Positions 44,016 through 52,916 are shown, counted from the first letter of the stretch. The stretch: 64,000 nucleotides of DNA from Mangrovicoccus sp. HB161399 (GCF_013184745.1 NZ_JAATVU010000025.1:26047-90046); one strand, 5' to 3'. Numbers and translations are program-made. Notes: a model not told the origin generated them from the sequence alone.

Positions 44016-44649
44016 CTAGTCATCCCCCACGCCTGTGCTGGTCCCTGTCCGCGGAGCCCCGGGCGGATGCACTGGTCCGCCACGGCCCCCCGCAGGACAC
44101 GTCAGGACCGGCAGGGCGCCAGTCTAGGTCCGCAGAGGTAAAGGAGCTGTTTCCCGCGGCCGGAGGGCGGAAAGGATGGTTAACGGGGCACGGTGCGAGG
44201 GAAGGGGGTGCAAGGGCGGACAGAGTTGGGGGGAAGCCCGCCCTTGCCATTTTCGTTCGGGCCGGCCTGCGGGGCGGCGGGGGCTTGGGACATCCGGTGT
44301 TGGGGGGATGGATGCCCTGCCGGACCGCAGCACCCTTGGCAGGCGGGCGCAAACGAAACCGTCGAATTCCTGTCCTGTTCGCCCCGGACGGGGGCGTAGT
44401 GGTCCGGCGCGGGCGCGGGGCCGGTCCGCTGCGGCGCCCGGAACAGCCGGGAGCCGCGGAGGCGTTTCCGCCGGGAGGATCGCTGGTCAATCCTCCCGGC
44501 CTGGCGGCCGCCCCGAGAGGGCGGCTGCAGATGGCGGCGGCTCCTCCCAGGCCTCCGCCATCACGGCCGCTGTCCGGCGGTCCCGCGCCTGCCCCCGTCC
44601 CGGAGCGGCGCCGGGGCTGCCGGACCGCGTTCCGATCCGTCAACCGAAT
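44016..44649. other. Gene-poor 0.63 kb interval
   Basis: Between the kinase start and the operator-like repeats no convincing gene is seen: open frames on both strands are Arg/Pro-rich, lack ribosome binding sites and match nothing. The kinase promoter must lie at its left end. Confidence 0.5.
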
Positions 44650-44728
44650 AAATGGGCAATAAGCCCATTTGCATGCATGCCCCGCCCGGGAGTTTCCTGT
44701 CAACCTAAAATGGGTTAAATGCACATTT
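44650..44728 (+). promoter_or_regulatory. Two copies of a 21-bp inverted repeat upstream of the DUF6502 gene
   Basis: AAATGGGC-AATAA-GCCCATTT (44650-44670, perfect) and AAATGGGT-TAAAT-GCACATTT (44708-44728, near-perfect) share arm length, 5-bp spacer and core sequence. Centres are 58 bp apart, and the second ends 20 bp before the GTG start. GCATGCATGC lies between them. Two matched AT-rich sites in GC-rich DNA strongly suggest a dimeric repressor operator, perhaps for autoregulation by the DUF6502 protein. Confidence 0.7.
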
Positions 44729-44748
44729 GACGGGAGACTTGCCGAAAC

Positions 44749-45579
44749 GTGACCGAGAAGACCTTCAGAATTGCGGTCGACCGCATCCTCCGTCCGCTGG
44801 TGCGGGCGATGATCGGGCGCGGGCTGACCTATCCGCAGCTGGCCGAGCTGCTGAAGCCGCTGTTCATCGAACAGGCGGTCCGCCATTTCGGGCTGCCCGG
44901 GCGGCGCATGACCGATAGCCGGATCAGCGTGCTGACCGGGCTGCAGCGGCGCGACATCCGCACCCTGCGCGAGCAGAGCGAGGCGCCGCGCGGCCCCGAG
45001 CGCGGCCATGGGCCGATCCCGCGGCTGGTGGCGCTGTGGCAGGGCGATCCGCGCTTCCGCGACGCGTCGGGCGCGCCGAAGCCGCTGCCGCGTTCGCCCG
45101 GCGCCGGAGAGAGCTTCGAGAGCCTGGTCGCTGAGATCGGCCGCGACGTGCATCCGCGCACGCTGCTCGACGAGATGCTGCGCCTCGGCCTGGCGGAGGC
45201 GGAGGGGGACAGCGTCCGCCTGCTGGAGGACAGCCTCGTGCCGAGCCGTGACGAGGAGATGATGCTCCGCTACTATGCCGCCAACCTCGGCGACCATGCC
45301 GAGGCCGCGGCGGCCAACCTGCTTGCCGCGCCGGAGCCGGGACCGTTCTTCGAGCGGGCGGTGCATTACAACAAGCTCTCGGCGGCCTCGCTCGATGCGC
45401 TGGAGGAGATGGCGCGGAGCCGCCAGCTGGCGCTGCTGAAGGAGCTCAATACCGAGGCGCTGCGGCTGCAGCGGCAGGACATGGAGCAGGGCGCCGCGGC
45501 GGGCCGGATCAGGATCGGCGCCTTCGTCTACCGCGACACGGCCGGGGGCGGGGGCACGCAGGGGGGAGAGGCGCCATGA
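44749..45579 (+). CDS. DUF6502 family protein (HTH-like, probable regulator)
   Basis: A 276-residue soluble protein recognised as DUF6502 from RILRPLVRAMIGRGLTYPQL, LFIEQAVRHFG and SRISVLTGLQRRDIRTLRE. The last segment has the look of a helix-turn-helix (about 58-78), suggesting DNA binding, followed by an all-helical C-terminal part. The start is GTG 44749. It overlaps the DUF5666 lipoprotein gene by 4 bp (ATGA). The pair of 21-bp inverted repeats directly upstream may be its own operator. Function not established. Confidence 0.8.
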   Translation: MTEKTFRIAVDRILRPLVRAMIGRGLTYPQLAELLKPLFIEQAVRHFGLPGRRMTDSRISVLTGLQRRDIRTLREQSEAPRGPERGHGPIPRLVALWQGDPRFRDASGAPKPLPRSPGAGESFESLVAEIGRDVHPRTLLDEMLRLGLAEAEGDSVRLLEDSLVPSRDEEMMLRYYAANLGDHAEAAAANLLAAPEPGPFFERAVHYNKLSAASLDALEEMARSRQLALLKELNTEALRLQRQDMEQGAAAGRIRIGAFVYRDTAGGGGTQGGEAP

Positions 45580-46706
45580 CGCAGATGCGGAGGCTGCCGG
45601 CCGGGCGGGCAGGAGTGGCGGCGCTGGTCGGTTTCGCGGCCGCCCTGGCGGGCTGCGGCCTGCCGGAACGCGCCGGGCGCGAGATGTCCCTGACAGAGGA
45701 CCGGGTGAGCGAGCAGTTCTGCCGCAAGTCGCTGGCCGGGGGGACAGCCGAGCCGGAAGAGGAAACCGATGGCGGGCTCGGCGGCACCGGCATCCTGGGG
45801 GTGATCACTGCCGCGGGCGAGCTGCGCATCGACGGGCGCAGCTTCCTCTACCGTCCCGAGGCGCAGGTCGACTCGCAGCTGGGCGCCTTCCCGGTCTCGG
45901 AGCTGCGCCGCGGCGACACGGTGATGGTGACGGCAATGAAGACCGCCAGGGCCTCCTGCGCCGTCGGCATGGCGCATTACCTTCCGGTCGTCGGCCAGGT
46001 CAGCAGGCCCGGCGGCGCGGACGGCGGCGACAGCTTCCGGGTGCTCGGCGCCGAGGTGGTGCTGGCCGCGGGCAGCAGCATCGAGGACGGCGACGGCCGC
46101 ATGGTTCCCGCCAGCGCCCTGGATGACGGGCGCAAGGTGGCCGTCTCGGGCCTGTGGGAGGGCACGCGGATCCGCGCCACCCATGTGCGGATCATCGACG
46201 GCATGCCGCGTGTGCGCGACTCGATCACCGGCCCGGTCCGGGTCGACGGCAACGGCGAATCCTATATCGGCAGCGTCCGGGTGCGGCTGCCCGCCTCGCG
46301 CCGCGTGCCGGGCCGACAGGTGACGCTGGACGCCTCGAAGATCGAGCGGGAGGGCGGCGACGTCGTCCTGGGCATCTTCCGTCCGGACGCGCCGGCGCGG
46401 GAGGATGGCGGGTCTCCGGCTGGGGCGCTGCCCGCGATTGCGGCCGGAAACGCCGCCGCGGCGGTGCAGGACACTCCCGCATCGGGGGCGCCGCCGCCCG
46501 GCCAGATCCGCGCGGATGCCGCGGAACGCTGGGCGGACCGGGCCCGGGAGGACAGCACCGACAATCCGGCCCGCGACCGCAGCGGGCGGGACGCCGGCCG
46601 CGGCAGCGGCGGCGGGAACGCGGAGCGGGAGCGTCCGTCCCGGGCGCGCGACAAGTCGATCGGCGCCGCGTCCGAGCGGCGCACCTCGGGGCTGGCGCGG
46701 GAATGA
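45576..46706 (+). CDS. DUF5666-domain lipoprotein
   Basis: A 376-residue exported protein. The N-terminus has a hydrophobic segment and lipobox LAGCGLPE. The body (about 60-255) contains three repeated OB-like modules of the DUF5666 type, visible as GGTGILGVITAAGELRIDGR, YLPVVGQVSRPGG and ITGPVRVDGNGESYIGSVRV. The last 110 residues are Ala/Arg/Gly/Asp-rich and likely disordered. Its translation is coupled to the DUF6502 gene. The partnership of DUF6502 and DUF5666 suggests a cell-envelope function under control of the former, but no activity can be assigned. Confidence 0.8.
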   Translation: MTQMRRLPAGRAGVAALVGFAAALAGCGLPERAGREMSLTEDRVSEQFCRKSLAGGTAEPEEETDGGLGGTGILGVITAAGELRIDGRSFLYRPEAQVDSQLGAFPVSELRRGDTVMVTAMKTARASCAVGMAHYLPVVGQVSRPGGADGGDSFRVLGAEVVLAAGSSIEDGDGRMVPASALDDGRKVAVSGLWEGTRIRATHVRIIDGMPRVRDSITGPVRVDGNGESYIGSVRVRLPASRRVPGRQVTLDASKIEREGGDVVLGIFRPDAPAREDGGSPAGALPAIAAGNAAAAVQDTPASGAPPPGQIRADAAERWADRAREDSTDNPARDRSGRDAGRGSGGGNAERERPSRARDKSIGAASERRTSGLARE

Positions 46707-46933
46707 TCCGCCGGGGCCGCCGTGTGCGGCCCGCTCCGGAAGGTCTGCGGAACGATCAATTTTCAGGCGAAGTTTGCCCGAACGGTCACAAGATCCCGCC
46801 AGAACGGAAAAATTCGGGCATTTTCCGGTCAAATTCATTGGCAATATGCGCCCGGATGACCGTAGCTTGGCCGCGGACGGGCCTTCTGCAGCCGTAGCGG
46901 AGCCGCCTGGGACAGTCGGCAACGGAGACGGGG
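46707..46933 (+). promoter_or_regulatory. Promoter/operator region of the DeoR-TRAP-eutBC operon
   Basis: The 227 bp before the DeoR gene include an AT-richer core from about 46755 to 46855 with repeated CGAACGG / AGAACGG and two CCGGTCA-like words (TTTCCGGTCAAATTC). Such short repeats are in keeping with DeoR binding, but no consensus can be fixed by eye. Confidence 0.35.
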
Positions 46934-47698
46934 ATGAAGCCCAGGGATCGCAGGGGCGAGATCGCGAAGCTCGTGGAGCGCAGCGGCGAAGTCGGCGTCG
47001 ACGAACTGGTGCGCCTCTTCGATGTCTCCGCCGAGACGATCCGGCGCGATCTCAGCCAGATGGCTGAAGAGGGCGCGATCCTGAAGATCCATGGCGGGGC
47101 CAGGGCGCTGGGACGGATCTTCGTGGAGGACAGCTTCCAGGCGCGCATGCAGGAAGAGCCGCTGGCCAAGTCGGCGATCGCCGAGAAGCTGTGCGACGTG
47201 ATCCGCGCGGGCGACACGGTGATGATCGACACCGGCTCCACCACCGTGATGGCCGCCGAGCGGCTGGCCGCGCTGCGCGGGCTGAAGGTGATCACCAATT
47301 CGCTGCATGTCGCCGAGACCTTCGGCCGCCATGGCGGGCAGTCGGGGATCGAGGTCTTCCTGCTCGGCGGCAGCTACGCGCCGGGCAACAACCAGACGAC
47401 CGGGCCGGAAGCGATCGCCCAGCTCGATCTCTACCGCGCCGACCACGCCATCTGCACCGTGACCGCGGTCTCGGCGGAGGAGGGCGCGACCAATTCCAAC
47501 GTGCACGAGGCGCATCTGGCGCGGGCGATGATCGCGCGCGCCCAGAACGTCATCGTGCTGGCCAATTCCGCCAAGTTCGGGCGCCGCGCGGCCTTCCGGG
47601 TCTGCGGTTTCGACCGGATGGACATGCTGATCAGCGACTGCCGCCCGGAAGGGGCGCTGGCCCGCGCGCTGGAAGGCGCCGCGGTGGCGGTCAGGTGA
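46934..47698 (+). CDS. DeoR-family transcriptional regulator
   Basis: A 254-residue DeoR regulator: N-terminal HTH (RRGEIAKLVERSGEVGVDEL and VSAETIRRDLSQMAEEG, about 6-50) with the KIHGGA junction, then the sugar-phosphate-isomerase-like effector domain (IDTGSTTVMAAERLA, ITNSLHVAETFGRHGG, LLGGSYAPGNNQTTGP). It is 24 bp upstream of dctQ and in the same direction, so it belongs to the operon with the TRAP transporter and eutBC. DeoR proteins usually sense a phosphorylated metabolite; here the effector might derive from ethanolamine or glycerophospholipid turnover, which is inference. Confidence 0.93.
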   Translation: MKPRDRRGEIAKLVERSGEVGVDELVRLFDVSAETIRRDLSQMAEEGAILKIHGGARALGRIFVEDSFQARMQEEPLAKSAIAEKLCDVIRAGDTVMIDTGSTTVMAAERLAALRGLKVITNSLHVAETFGRHGGQSGIEVFLLGGSYAPGNNQTTGPEAIAQLDLYRADHAICTVTAVSAEEGATNSNVHEAHLARAMIARAQNVIVLANSAKFGRRAAFRVCGFDRMDMLISDCRPEGALARALEGAAVAVR

Positions 47699-47722
47699 AA
47701 CCAAGGGGTAACAAGTAGAGCG

Positions 47723-48235
47723 ATGCCAAACGCCGTCAGAACCTATGTGCGGGTCGTGGACCGCCTTTCCGACTGGGTCGGAATAGTGGCCATGTACCTG
47801 ATCTTCCTCATGATTGCAGTCCTGCTGCTGGATGCTGTCACCCGCAACGTCATCGACATCCCGCTGCACTGGTGCATCGAGTTCACCCAGTTCACGCTGG
47901 CCGCCTACTACTTCATGGGCGGGGCGATGACGCTGAAGAACGAGTCCCATGTGAGGATGGACCTGTTCTACGAGCGGCTCTCGCCCAGGGGCAAGGCGCG
48001 GCTCGACGCGGTGACGATCCTCTGCCTGCTCTTCTATCTCTGCGTGCTGCTCTGGGGCTCCGTTTCCTCGCTGGAATACGCGATCCAGACCAACGAGAAG
48101 CGGTTCTCGATGTGGAACCCCTCGATGATCCCGATCAAGGCGCTGATGGTCGCCTGCATCGTGCTGATGATCCTGCAGAGCCTGTCGATCCTCGCCAAGA
48201 CCGTCGGCTTCCTCAAGGGGGAGGAGCTGGCATGA
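47723..48235 (+). CDS. TRAP transporter small permease (DctQ-type)
   Basis: A 170-residue four-helix membrane subunit of a tripartite ATP-independent periplasmic transporter. Hydrophobic segments are near residues 15-35, 50-70, 92-112 and 135-155, with the DctQ-like WCIEFTQFTLAAYYFMGGAM and HVRMDLFYERLSPRGKARLD. It overlaps the large permease gene by 4 bp (ATGA) and follows the DeoR gene by 24 bp. Confidence 0.93.
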   Translation: MPNAVRTYVRVVDRLSDWVGIVAMYLIFLMIAVLLLDAVTRNVIDIPLHWCIEFTQFTLAAYYFMGGAMTLKNESHVRMDLFYERLSPRGKARLDAVTILCLLFYLCVLLWGSVSSLEYAIQTNEKRFSMWNPSMIPIKALMVACIVLMILQSLSILAKTVGFLKGEELA

Positions 48236-49560
48236 GCTACGAGATGATCGCGCTCCTGATGTTCGCGTCGATGATGGTGCTGCTCCTGACCGGGCAGCGG
48301 GTCTTCGCGGCCATCGGCTTCGTCGCCTCGGCCATGGTGCTGATGCTCTACGGGACGGGGGGCGTGGAGATTCCGTTCTCGGCGGCGTTCAAGCTGTTCA
48401 ACTGGTTCCCGATGCTGACCCTGCCCCTGTTCATCTACATGGGCTACATCCTGTCGGAGGCAGGCATCGCCGAGGACCTCTACCGTGCCCTGCATGTCTG
48501 GTTCGGCCGGGTGCGCGGCGGGCTGGCCATCGGCACGATCTTCCTGATGGTGATCATCTCGGCGATGAACGGCCTGTCGGTCGCGGGCATGGCGATCGGC
48601 GCGACCATCGCGCTGCCCGAGATGCTGCGCCGGGGCTATGACAAGGCGCTGATCACCGGGGTGGTGCAGGGCGGTTCGTCGCTTGGCATCCTGGTGCCGC
48701 CCTCGGTGGTGCTGGTGCTCTACGGCATGATCGCGCGCCAGCCGGTGTCGCAGCTCTGGCTCGCGGGCGTGATCCCGGGCCTGCTGATGGCGGCGATGTT
48801 CATCGTCTACGTGGTCATCCGCGCGAAGATGAACCCCGCGCTGGCCCCGACCGTGCCGGAGGAAGACCTGAACATGCCGCGCCGCGAGAAGCTGAAGCTG
48901 CTGCGCGCGGGCATCATCCCGTTCCTGATCTTCTTCCTGATGACCGGGCTCTTCGTGATGGGCATAACCTCGCTGGTGGAAAGCTCCGCCGTCGGCGCGA
49001 CCTCGGCCACGCTGGCCGCCGCCATCAAGGGCCGCCTCAGCTTCCGGCTGATCCACGAGACGGCGCGCAAGACGCTGGGCGTGTCCTGCATGTTCCTGTG
49101 GCTGATCCTCGCGGCGCTGGCCTTCGGCTCGGTCTTCGACGGGCTGGGCGCGGTGCGGGCGCTGGAGAACCTGTTCATCAACAACTGGGATCTCAGCCCC
49201 TGGCAGGTGATCATCATGATGCAGGTCAGCTTCATCGTGATGGGAATGTTCCTCGACGACACCGCCATGCTGGTGATCGTGGCGCCGCTCTACGTGCCGC
49301 TGGTGAAGATGCTGGATCTGGGCTTCGACAACCAGCTGATCTGGTTCGGCGTGCTCTACACGATGACCTGCCAGATCGCCTACATCACGCCGCCCTTCGG
49401 CTACAACCTCTTCCTGATGCGCGCCATGGCGCCCAAGGAAATCACCCTGACCGACATCTACCGCTCGATCTGGCCCTTCGTGATCATGATGGCCGCGACG
49501 ATCGCGCTGGTGATGCTGTTTCCGCAGATCGCGCTCTGGCTGCCCGCGGCCGTGCGCTGA
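48232..49560 (+). CDS. TRAP transporter large permease (DctM-type)
   Basis: A 442-residue membrane protein with about 12 hydrophobic segments, the DctM subunit that couples Na+ or H+ to substrate movement. Typical features are LPLFIYMGYILSEAGIAEDL, the GGSSLGILVPPSVVLVLYG motif, and DDTAMLVIVAPLYVPLV near the C-terminus. Start ATG 48232 overlaps the dctQ stop. It is followed by the binding protein gene. Confidence 0.95.
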   Translation: MSYEMIALLMFASMMVLLLTGQRVFAAIGFVASAMVLMLYGTGGVEIPFSAAFKLFNWFPMLTLPLFIYMGYILSEAGIAEDLYRALHVWFGRVRGGLAIGTIFLMVIISAMNGLSVAGMAIGATIALPEMLRRGYDKALITGVVQGGSSLGILVPPSVVLVLYGMIARQPVSQLWLAGVIPGLLMAAMFIVYVVIRAKMNPALAPTVPEEDLNMPRREKLKLLRAGIIPFLIFFLMTGLFVMGITSLVESSAVGATSATLAAAIKGRLSFRLIHETARKTLGVSCMFLWLILAALAFGSVFDGLGAVRALENLFINNWDLSPWQVIIMMQVSFIVMGMFLDDTAMLVIVAPLYVPLVKMLDLGFDNQLIWFGVLYTMTCQIAYITPPFGYNLFLMRAMAPKEITLTDIYRSIWPFVIMMAATIALVMLFPQIALWLPAAVR

Positions 49561-49589
49561 TGACATCCAACAACAAGGGAGCAAACTGG

Positions 49590-50660
49590 ATGACCGAGAA
49601 GAAACTGACGCCGTCGGAGAAGATTCTGGCCTCGCGCCGCAAATTCCTGAAGACCGGTGCCTTCGGGACGGCGGGCGTGCTGGCGGCCCCGGCGGTCGTG
49701 GCGCAGACCGGCCCGATCAAGTGGCGGCTGCAGACCTATTCCGGCGCCCCGCTGGGCGCGCATGTGATCAAGCCGCAGATCGAGGCCTTCAACGCCGCGG
49801 CCAACGGCGAGATGGAGATCGAGCTGTACTACGCCGACCAGCTGGTGCCGACGGGCGAGCTGTTCCGCGCGATGCAGTCGGGCGTGATCGACGCGGTGCA
49901 GTCTGACGAGGCCTCGATGGCCTCGCCGGTCGATATCGGCGTCTTCGGCGGCTACTTCCCCTTCGCCACGCGCTACTCGCTCGATGTGCCGGCGATGTTC
50001 ATGTATTACGGCCTCGACGAGATCTGGAAGTCGGCCTATGACGAGGTCGACAACGTCACCTGGCTGTCGACCGGCGCCTGGGACCCGCTCCACATCTTCA
50101 CCAAGGAGCCGATCCGCAGCCTCGCCGACATGAAGGGCAAGCGCGTCTTCGGCGTGCCGACCGCGGGCAAGTTCCTGTCGCAATACGGGCTGATCCCGGT
50201 CACCGTGCCGTGGGATGACGTCGAGGTTGCGCTGCAGACCGGCGAGCTGGACGGCGTGGCATGGTGCGGCTTCACCGAGGCCTACGAGGTCGGCTGGGCC
50301 GACATCTGCAACTACGCGCTGACCAACTCCGTCACCGGTGCCTGGTTCGGCTCCTACTTCGCCAACACCGCCAGCTGGGAGAAGGTGCCGCCGCATCTGC
50401 AGCAGCTCTTCAAGTCCACCATCGACCAGAGCCACTACTACCGCGACGTCTGGTACTGGGGCGGCGAGGCGAAGCTGCGCGTCGAGGGCGAGAAGATGGA
50501 ACTGACCTCGATTCCGCCGGAGGAATGGGCGCAGGTGACCAAGGACGCCGAGACCTTCTGGGACGACGTCGCCAGCTCCTCGGAGCGCGCGGGCAAGGTC
50601 GTGGAGATCTTCAAGACCTATGCTGCCAACATGGAAAAAGCGGGTTATCCCTACCGCTGA
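49590..50660 (+). CDS. TRAP transporter substrate-binding protein (DctP-type), candidate amino-alcohol receptor
   Basis: A 356-residue periplasmic binding protein with a twin-arginine-type signal (SRRKFLKTGAFGTAGVLAAP). The mature part matches DctP: LQTYSGAPLGAHVIKPQIEA, ELYYADQLVPTGELFRAMQSG, and DMKGKRVFGVPTAG. In most DctP proteins the sequence K-G-x-K-[IV]-R carries an Arg that salt-bridges a ligand carboxylate; here that position is Phe187. Loss of this arginine fits a ligand without a carboxylate, such as ethanolamine, as the eutBC genes next in line suggest. ATG 49590 follows AAGGGAG; ATG 49560 upstream is less likely. Confidence 0.92.
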   Translation: MTEKKLTPSEKILASRRKFLKTGAFGTAGVLAAPAVVAQTGPIKWRLQTYSGAPLGAHVIKPQIEAFNAAANGEMEIELYYADQLVPTGELFRAMQSGVIDAVQSDEASMASPVDIGVFGGYFPFATRYSLDVPAMFMYYGLDEIWKSAYDEVDNVTWLSTGAWDPLHIFTKEPIRSLADMKGKRVFGVPTAGKFLSQYGLIPVTVPWDDVEVALQTGELDGVAWCGFTEAYEVGWADICNYALTNSVTGAWFGSYFANTASWEKVPPHLQQLFKSTIDQSHYYRDVWYWGGEAKLRVEGEKMELTSIPPEEWAQVTKDAETFWDDVASSSERAGKVVEIFKTYAANMEKAGYPYR

Positions 50661-50667
50661 GGAGGAG

Positions 50668-50688
50668 GCGCCGGGCCGGGCCCGGCGC
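50668..50688 (+). terminator. Stem-loop between dctP and eutB
   Basis: GCGCCGGGCC-G-GGCCCGGCGC sits 7 bp after the dctP stop codon. In TRAP operons a structure here commonly raises the level of the binding-protein message over downstream genes; partial termination or 3'-end protection is inferred. Confidence 0.5.
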
Positions 50689-50756
50689 GTCCCAGCTCCC
50701 GGCACGGGCGGCAGCCGGTCCCTCCGGCCGCCGCCCCACAGAGAAGAGGCCCGCAG

Positions 50757-52139
50757 ATGACCCTCTACCGCACGACCATCGGCGGCGAGCGCCATTCCTT
50801 CGACGACCTGCGCGCGACCATGGCTGCCGCAACGCCCCTGCGCTCGGGCGACGAGCTGGCAGGCATCGCCGCCGCCTCCGAGGCGGAGCGCGTCGCCGCC
50901 CAGGCGGTGCTGGCCGACCTGCCGCTGGACACGTTCCTGTCCGAGCAGGTGGTCCCCTACGAAACCGACGAAGTCACGCGGCTGATCGCCGACACGCATG
51001 ACGCCGCTGCCTTCGCGCCGGTGCGCCACATGACCGTCGGCCAGTTCCGCGACTGGCTGCTGTCCGACGCGGCGACGGGCGACGTTCTGGCGGCGCTGTC
51101 GCCGGGGCTGACGCCCGAGATGGTGGCCGCCGCCTCGAAGCTGATGCGCAACCGCGACCTGATCGCCGTGGCCCGCAAGATCCGCGTCGAGGTGGGGTTC
51201 CGCAATTCGCTGGGCAAGCCCGGCCGGATCGGATCGCGGCTGCAGCCGAACCACCCTTCCGACGATCTCAAGGGCATCGCGGCCTCGGTGCTCGACGGGC
51301 TGAGCTACGGCATCGGCGACGCGGTGATCGGCATCAACCCGGCGACCGACAACATCCCCAACGCGATCGCGCTGATGGAGATGCTGGAAGAGCTGCGGCT
51401 GCGCTACGACATTCCCACGCAGAGCTGCGTGCTGACCCATGTGACGAACTCGATCGAGATCATCGAGCGCGACGCGCCGATCGACCTGATCTTCCAGTCC
51501 GTCGCCGGCACCGAGGCCGCCAACCAGGGCTTCGGCGTCGATCTGAAGGTCCTGGACGAAGCCTATGCCGGGGGCCTGTCGCTCGGCCGCGGCACGGTGG
51601 GCGACAACGTGATGTATTTCGAGACCGGGCAGGGCTCGGCGCTCTCGGCCGATGCCCATCACGGCGTCGACCAGCAGACGCTGGAGGCCCGCGCCTATGC
51701 CGTGTGCCGCCGCTACAAGCCGCTACTGGTGAACACGGTCGTCGGCTTCATCGGGCCGGAATACCTCTATGACGGCAAGCAGATCATCCGCGCGGGGCTG
51801 GAGGACCATTTCTGCGGCAAGATGCTGGGCCTGCCGATGGGGGTGGATGTCTGCTACACCAACCATGCCGAGGCCGACCAGAACGACATGGACGTGCTGA
51901 TGACGCTGCTCGCAGATGCCGGTGCGACCTTCCTGATCGCGGTGCCGGGGGCGGACGACATAATGCTGAACTATCAATCCCTGAGCTTCCACGACATCGC
52001 CTACCTGCGGAATTCCTTCGGGCTCCGGGCAGCGCCGGAATTCGAGGCCTGGCTGGAGGGGATCGGGCTGGTCGATCCGCAGGGCCAGCTGGCCGACAGC
52101 GGCGCGGGGCAGCAGAAGTTGATCGGAGCGGTGGCATGA
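50757..52139 (+). CDS. eutB: Ethanolamine ammonia-lyase large subunit
   Basis: A 460-residue EutB, the catalytic alpha subunit that converts ethanolamine to acetaldehyde and ammonia with adenosylcobalamin. Conserved blocks include VAARKIRVEVGFRNSLGKPG-like VARKIRVEVGFRNSLGKPG, GRIGSRLQPNHP, GIGDAVIGINPATDN, FQSVAGTEAANQGFGVDL and MGVDVCYTNHAEADQNDMD. Length is normal. It overlaps eutC by 4 bp (ATGA). No eutA reactivase, eutE/G/D or shell genes follow, so acetaldehyde must be handled by enzymes encoded elsewhere. Confidence 0.97.
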   Translation: MTLYRTTIGGERHSFDDLRATMAAATPLRSGDELAGIAAASEAERVAAQAVLADLPLDTFLSEQVVPYETDEVTRLIADTHDAAAFAPVRHMTVGQFRDWLLSDAATGDVLAALSPGLTPEMVAAASKLMRNRDLIAVARKIRVEVGFRNSLGKPGRIGSRLQPNHPSDDLKGIAASVLDGLSYGIGDAVIGINPATDNIPNAIALMEMLEELRLRYDIPTQSCVLTHVTNSIEIIERDAPIDLIFQSVAGTEAANQGFGVDLKVLDEAYAGGLSLGRGTVGDNVMYFETGQGSALSADAHHGVDQQTLEARAYAVCRRYKPLLVNTVVGFIGPEYLYDGKQIIRAGLEDHFCGKMLGLPMGVDVCYTNHAEADQNDMDVLMTLLADAGATFLIAVPGADDIMLNYQSLSFHDIAYLRNSFGLRAAPEFEAWLEGIGLVDPQGQLADSGAGQQKLIGAVA

Positions 52140-52897
52140 GCGGCGTGGTCAAGGACCCCTGGGCGAAGCTGCGGGCGGCGACGCCCGCGCGGATCGGGTT
52201 GGGGCGGACCGGCGCCGGGCTGCCGGTGAAGGCCAATCTCGAATTCCAGTATGCCCATGCCCGCGCCCGCGACGCCGTGCACCGCGCGGTCGACTGGGAG
52301 GCGCTGAAGGCACAGCTGGCGCCGCGCGATGTGGTCGAGGTGGCCAGCCAGGCGCCCGACCGCGCGACCTATCTGCGGCGCCCCGATCTGGGGCGGCGGC
52401 TGGGCGAGGGGGCGGATCTTCTCCCGGCGGCGGGCTGCGACGTGGCCTTCGTCGTCGCGGACGGGCTGTCCGCCGATGCGGTGCAGGAACACGCGGCCGA
52501 GGTGATCCGCGCCTGCGACGGGACGCTCGCGGGGCTGAGCCTCGGGCCTGTCGTGCTGGCGCGGCAGGGCCGCGTCGCGATCGGCGACGAGATCGGCGCG
52601 GCGCTGAAGGCGCGGCTGGTGGTGGTGCTGGTCGGCGAGCGGCCGGGGCTGACGGTGGCGGATTCGCTCGGCGCCTATCTGACCTGGGGACCGCAACGGG
52701 GACGGCGCGACAGCGAGCGCAACTGCATCTCCAACATCCACCTCAAGGGCGGGCAGAGCTATGCGCAGGCGGCGGCGAAGATCGGCTGGCTGGCGCGCGA
52801 GGCGCTGAAGCGCGGGCTCACCGGCATCGGCCTGAAGGACGAGGCTCCGGCGCTGGCCGCGGCGATGGAAGAGACCGGCAGGCTGCCGGAGGGATGA
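52136..52897 (+). CDS. eutC: Ethanolamine ammonia-lyase small subunit
   Basis: A 253-residue EutC, the cobalamin-binding beta subunit. Conserved segments: ARIGLGRTGAGLPVKANLEF, QYAHARARDAVH, VAFVVADGLSADAVQEHA, GDEIGAALKARLVVVLVGER and SERNCISNIHLKGG. Its start overlaps the eutB stop. It ends the operon. The length lies in the usual range (250-300), with a short N-terminus as in non-microcompartment versions. Confidence 0.96.
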   Translation: MSGVVKDPWAKLRAATPARIGLGRTGAGLPVKANLEFQYAHARARDAVHRAVDWEALKAQLAPRDVVEVASQAPDRATYLRRPDLGRRLGEGADLLPAAGCDVAFVVADGLSADAVQEHAAEVIRACDGTLAGLSLGPVVLARQGRVAIGDEIGAALKARLVVVLVGERPGLTVADSLGAYLTWGPQRGRRDSERNCISNIHLKGGQSYAQAAAKIGWLAREALKRGLTGIGLKDEAPALAAAMEETGRLPEG

Positions 52898-52916
52898 CCG
52901 CCGCGATGGGTTGAGG

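Noticed and set aside
40854..44141. A plus-strand open frame of about 1100 codons opposite the Rid protein and histidine kinase
   Set aside because: Same reason: antisense shadow of the kinase gene, low-complexity translation, no ribosome binding site.
50661..50756. Cobalamin riboswitch upstream of eutB
   Set aside because: The gap is only 96 bp and is explained by a simple palindromic stem-loop; no B12-box-like sequence was seen.
50757..52897. Ethanolamine microcompartment operon
   Set aside because: Only eutB and eutC are present. There are no shell proteins, eutA, eutE, eutG, eutD or eutH in the window.
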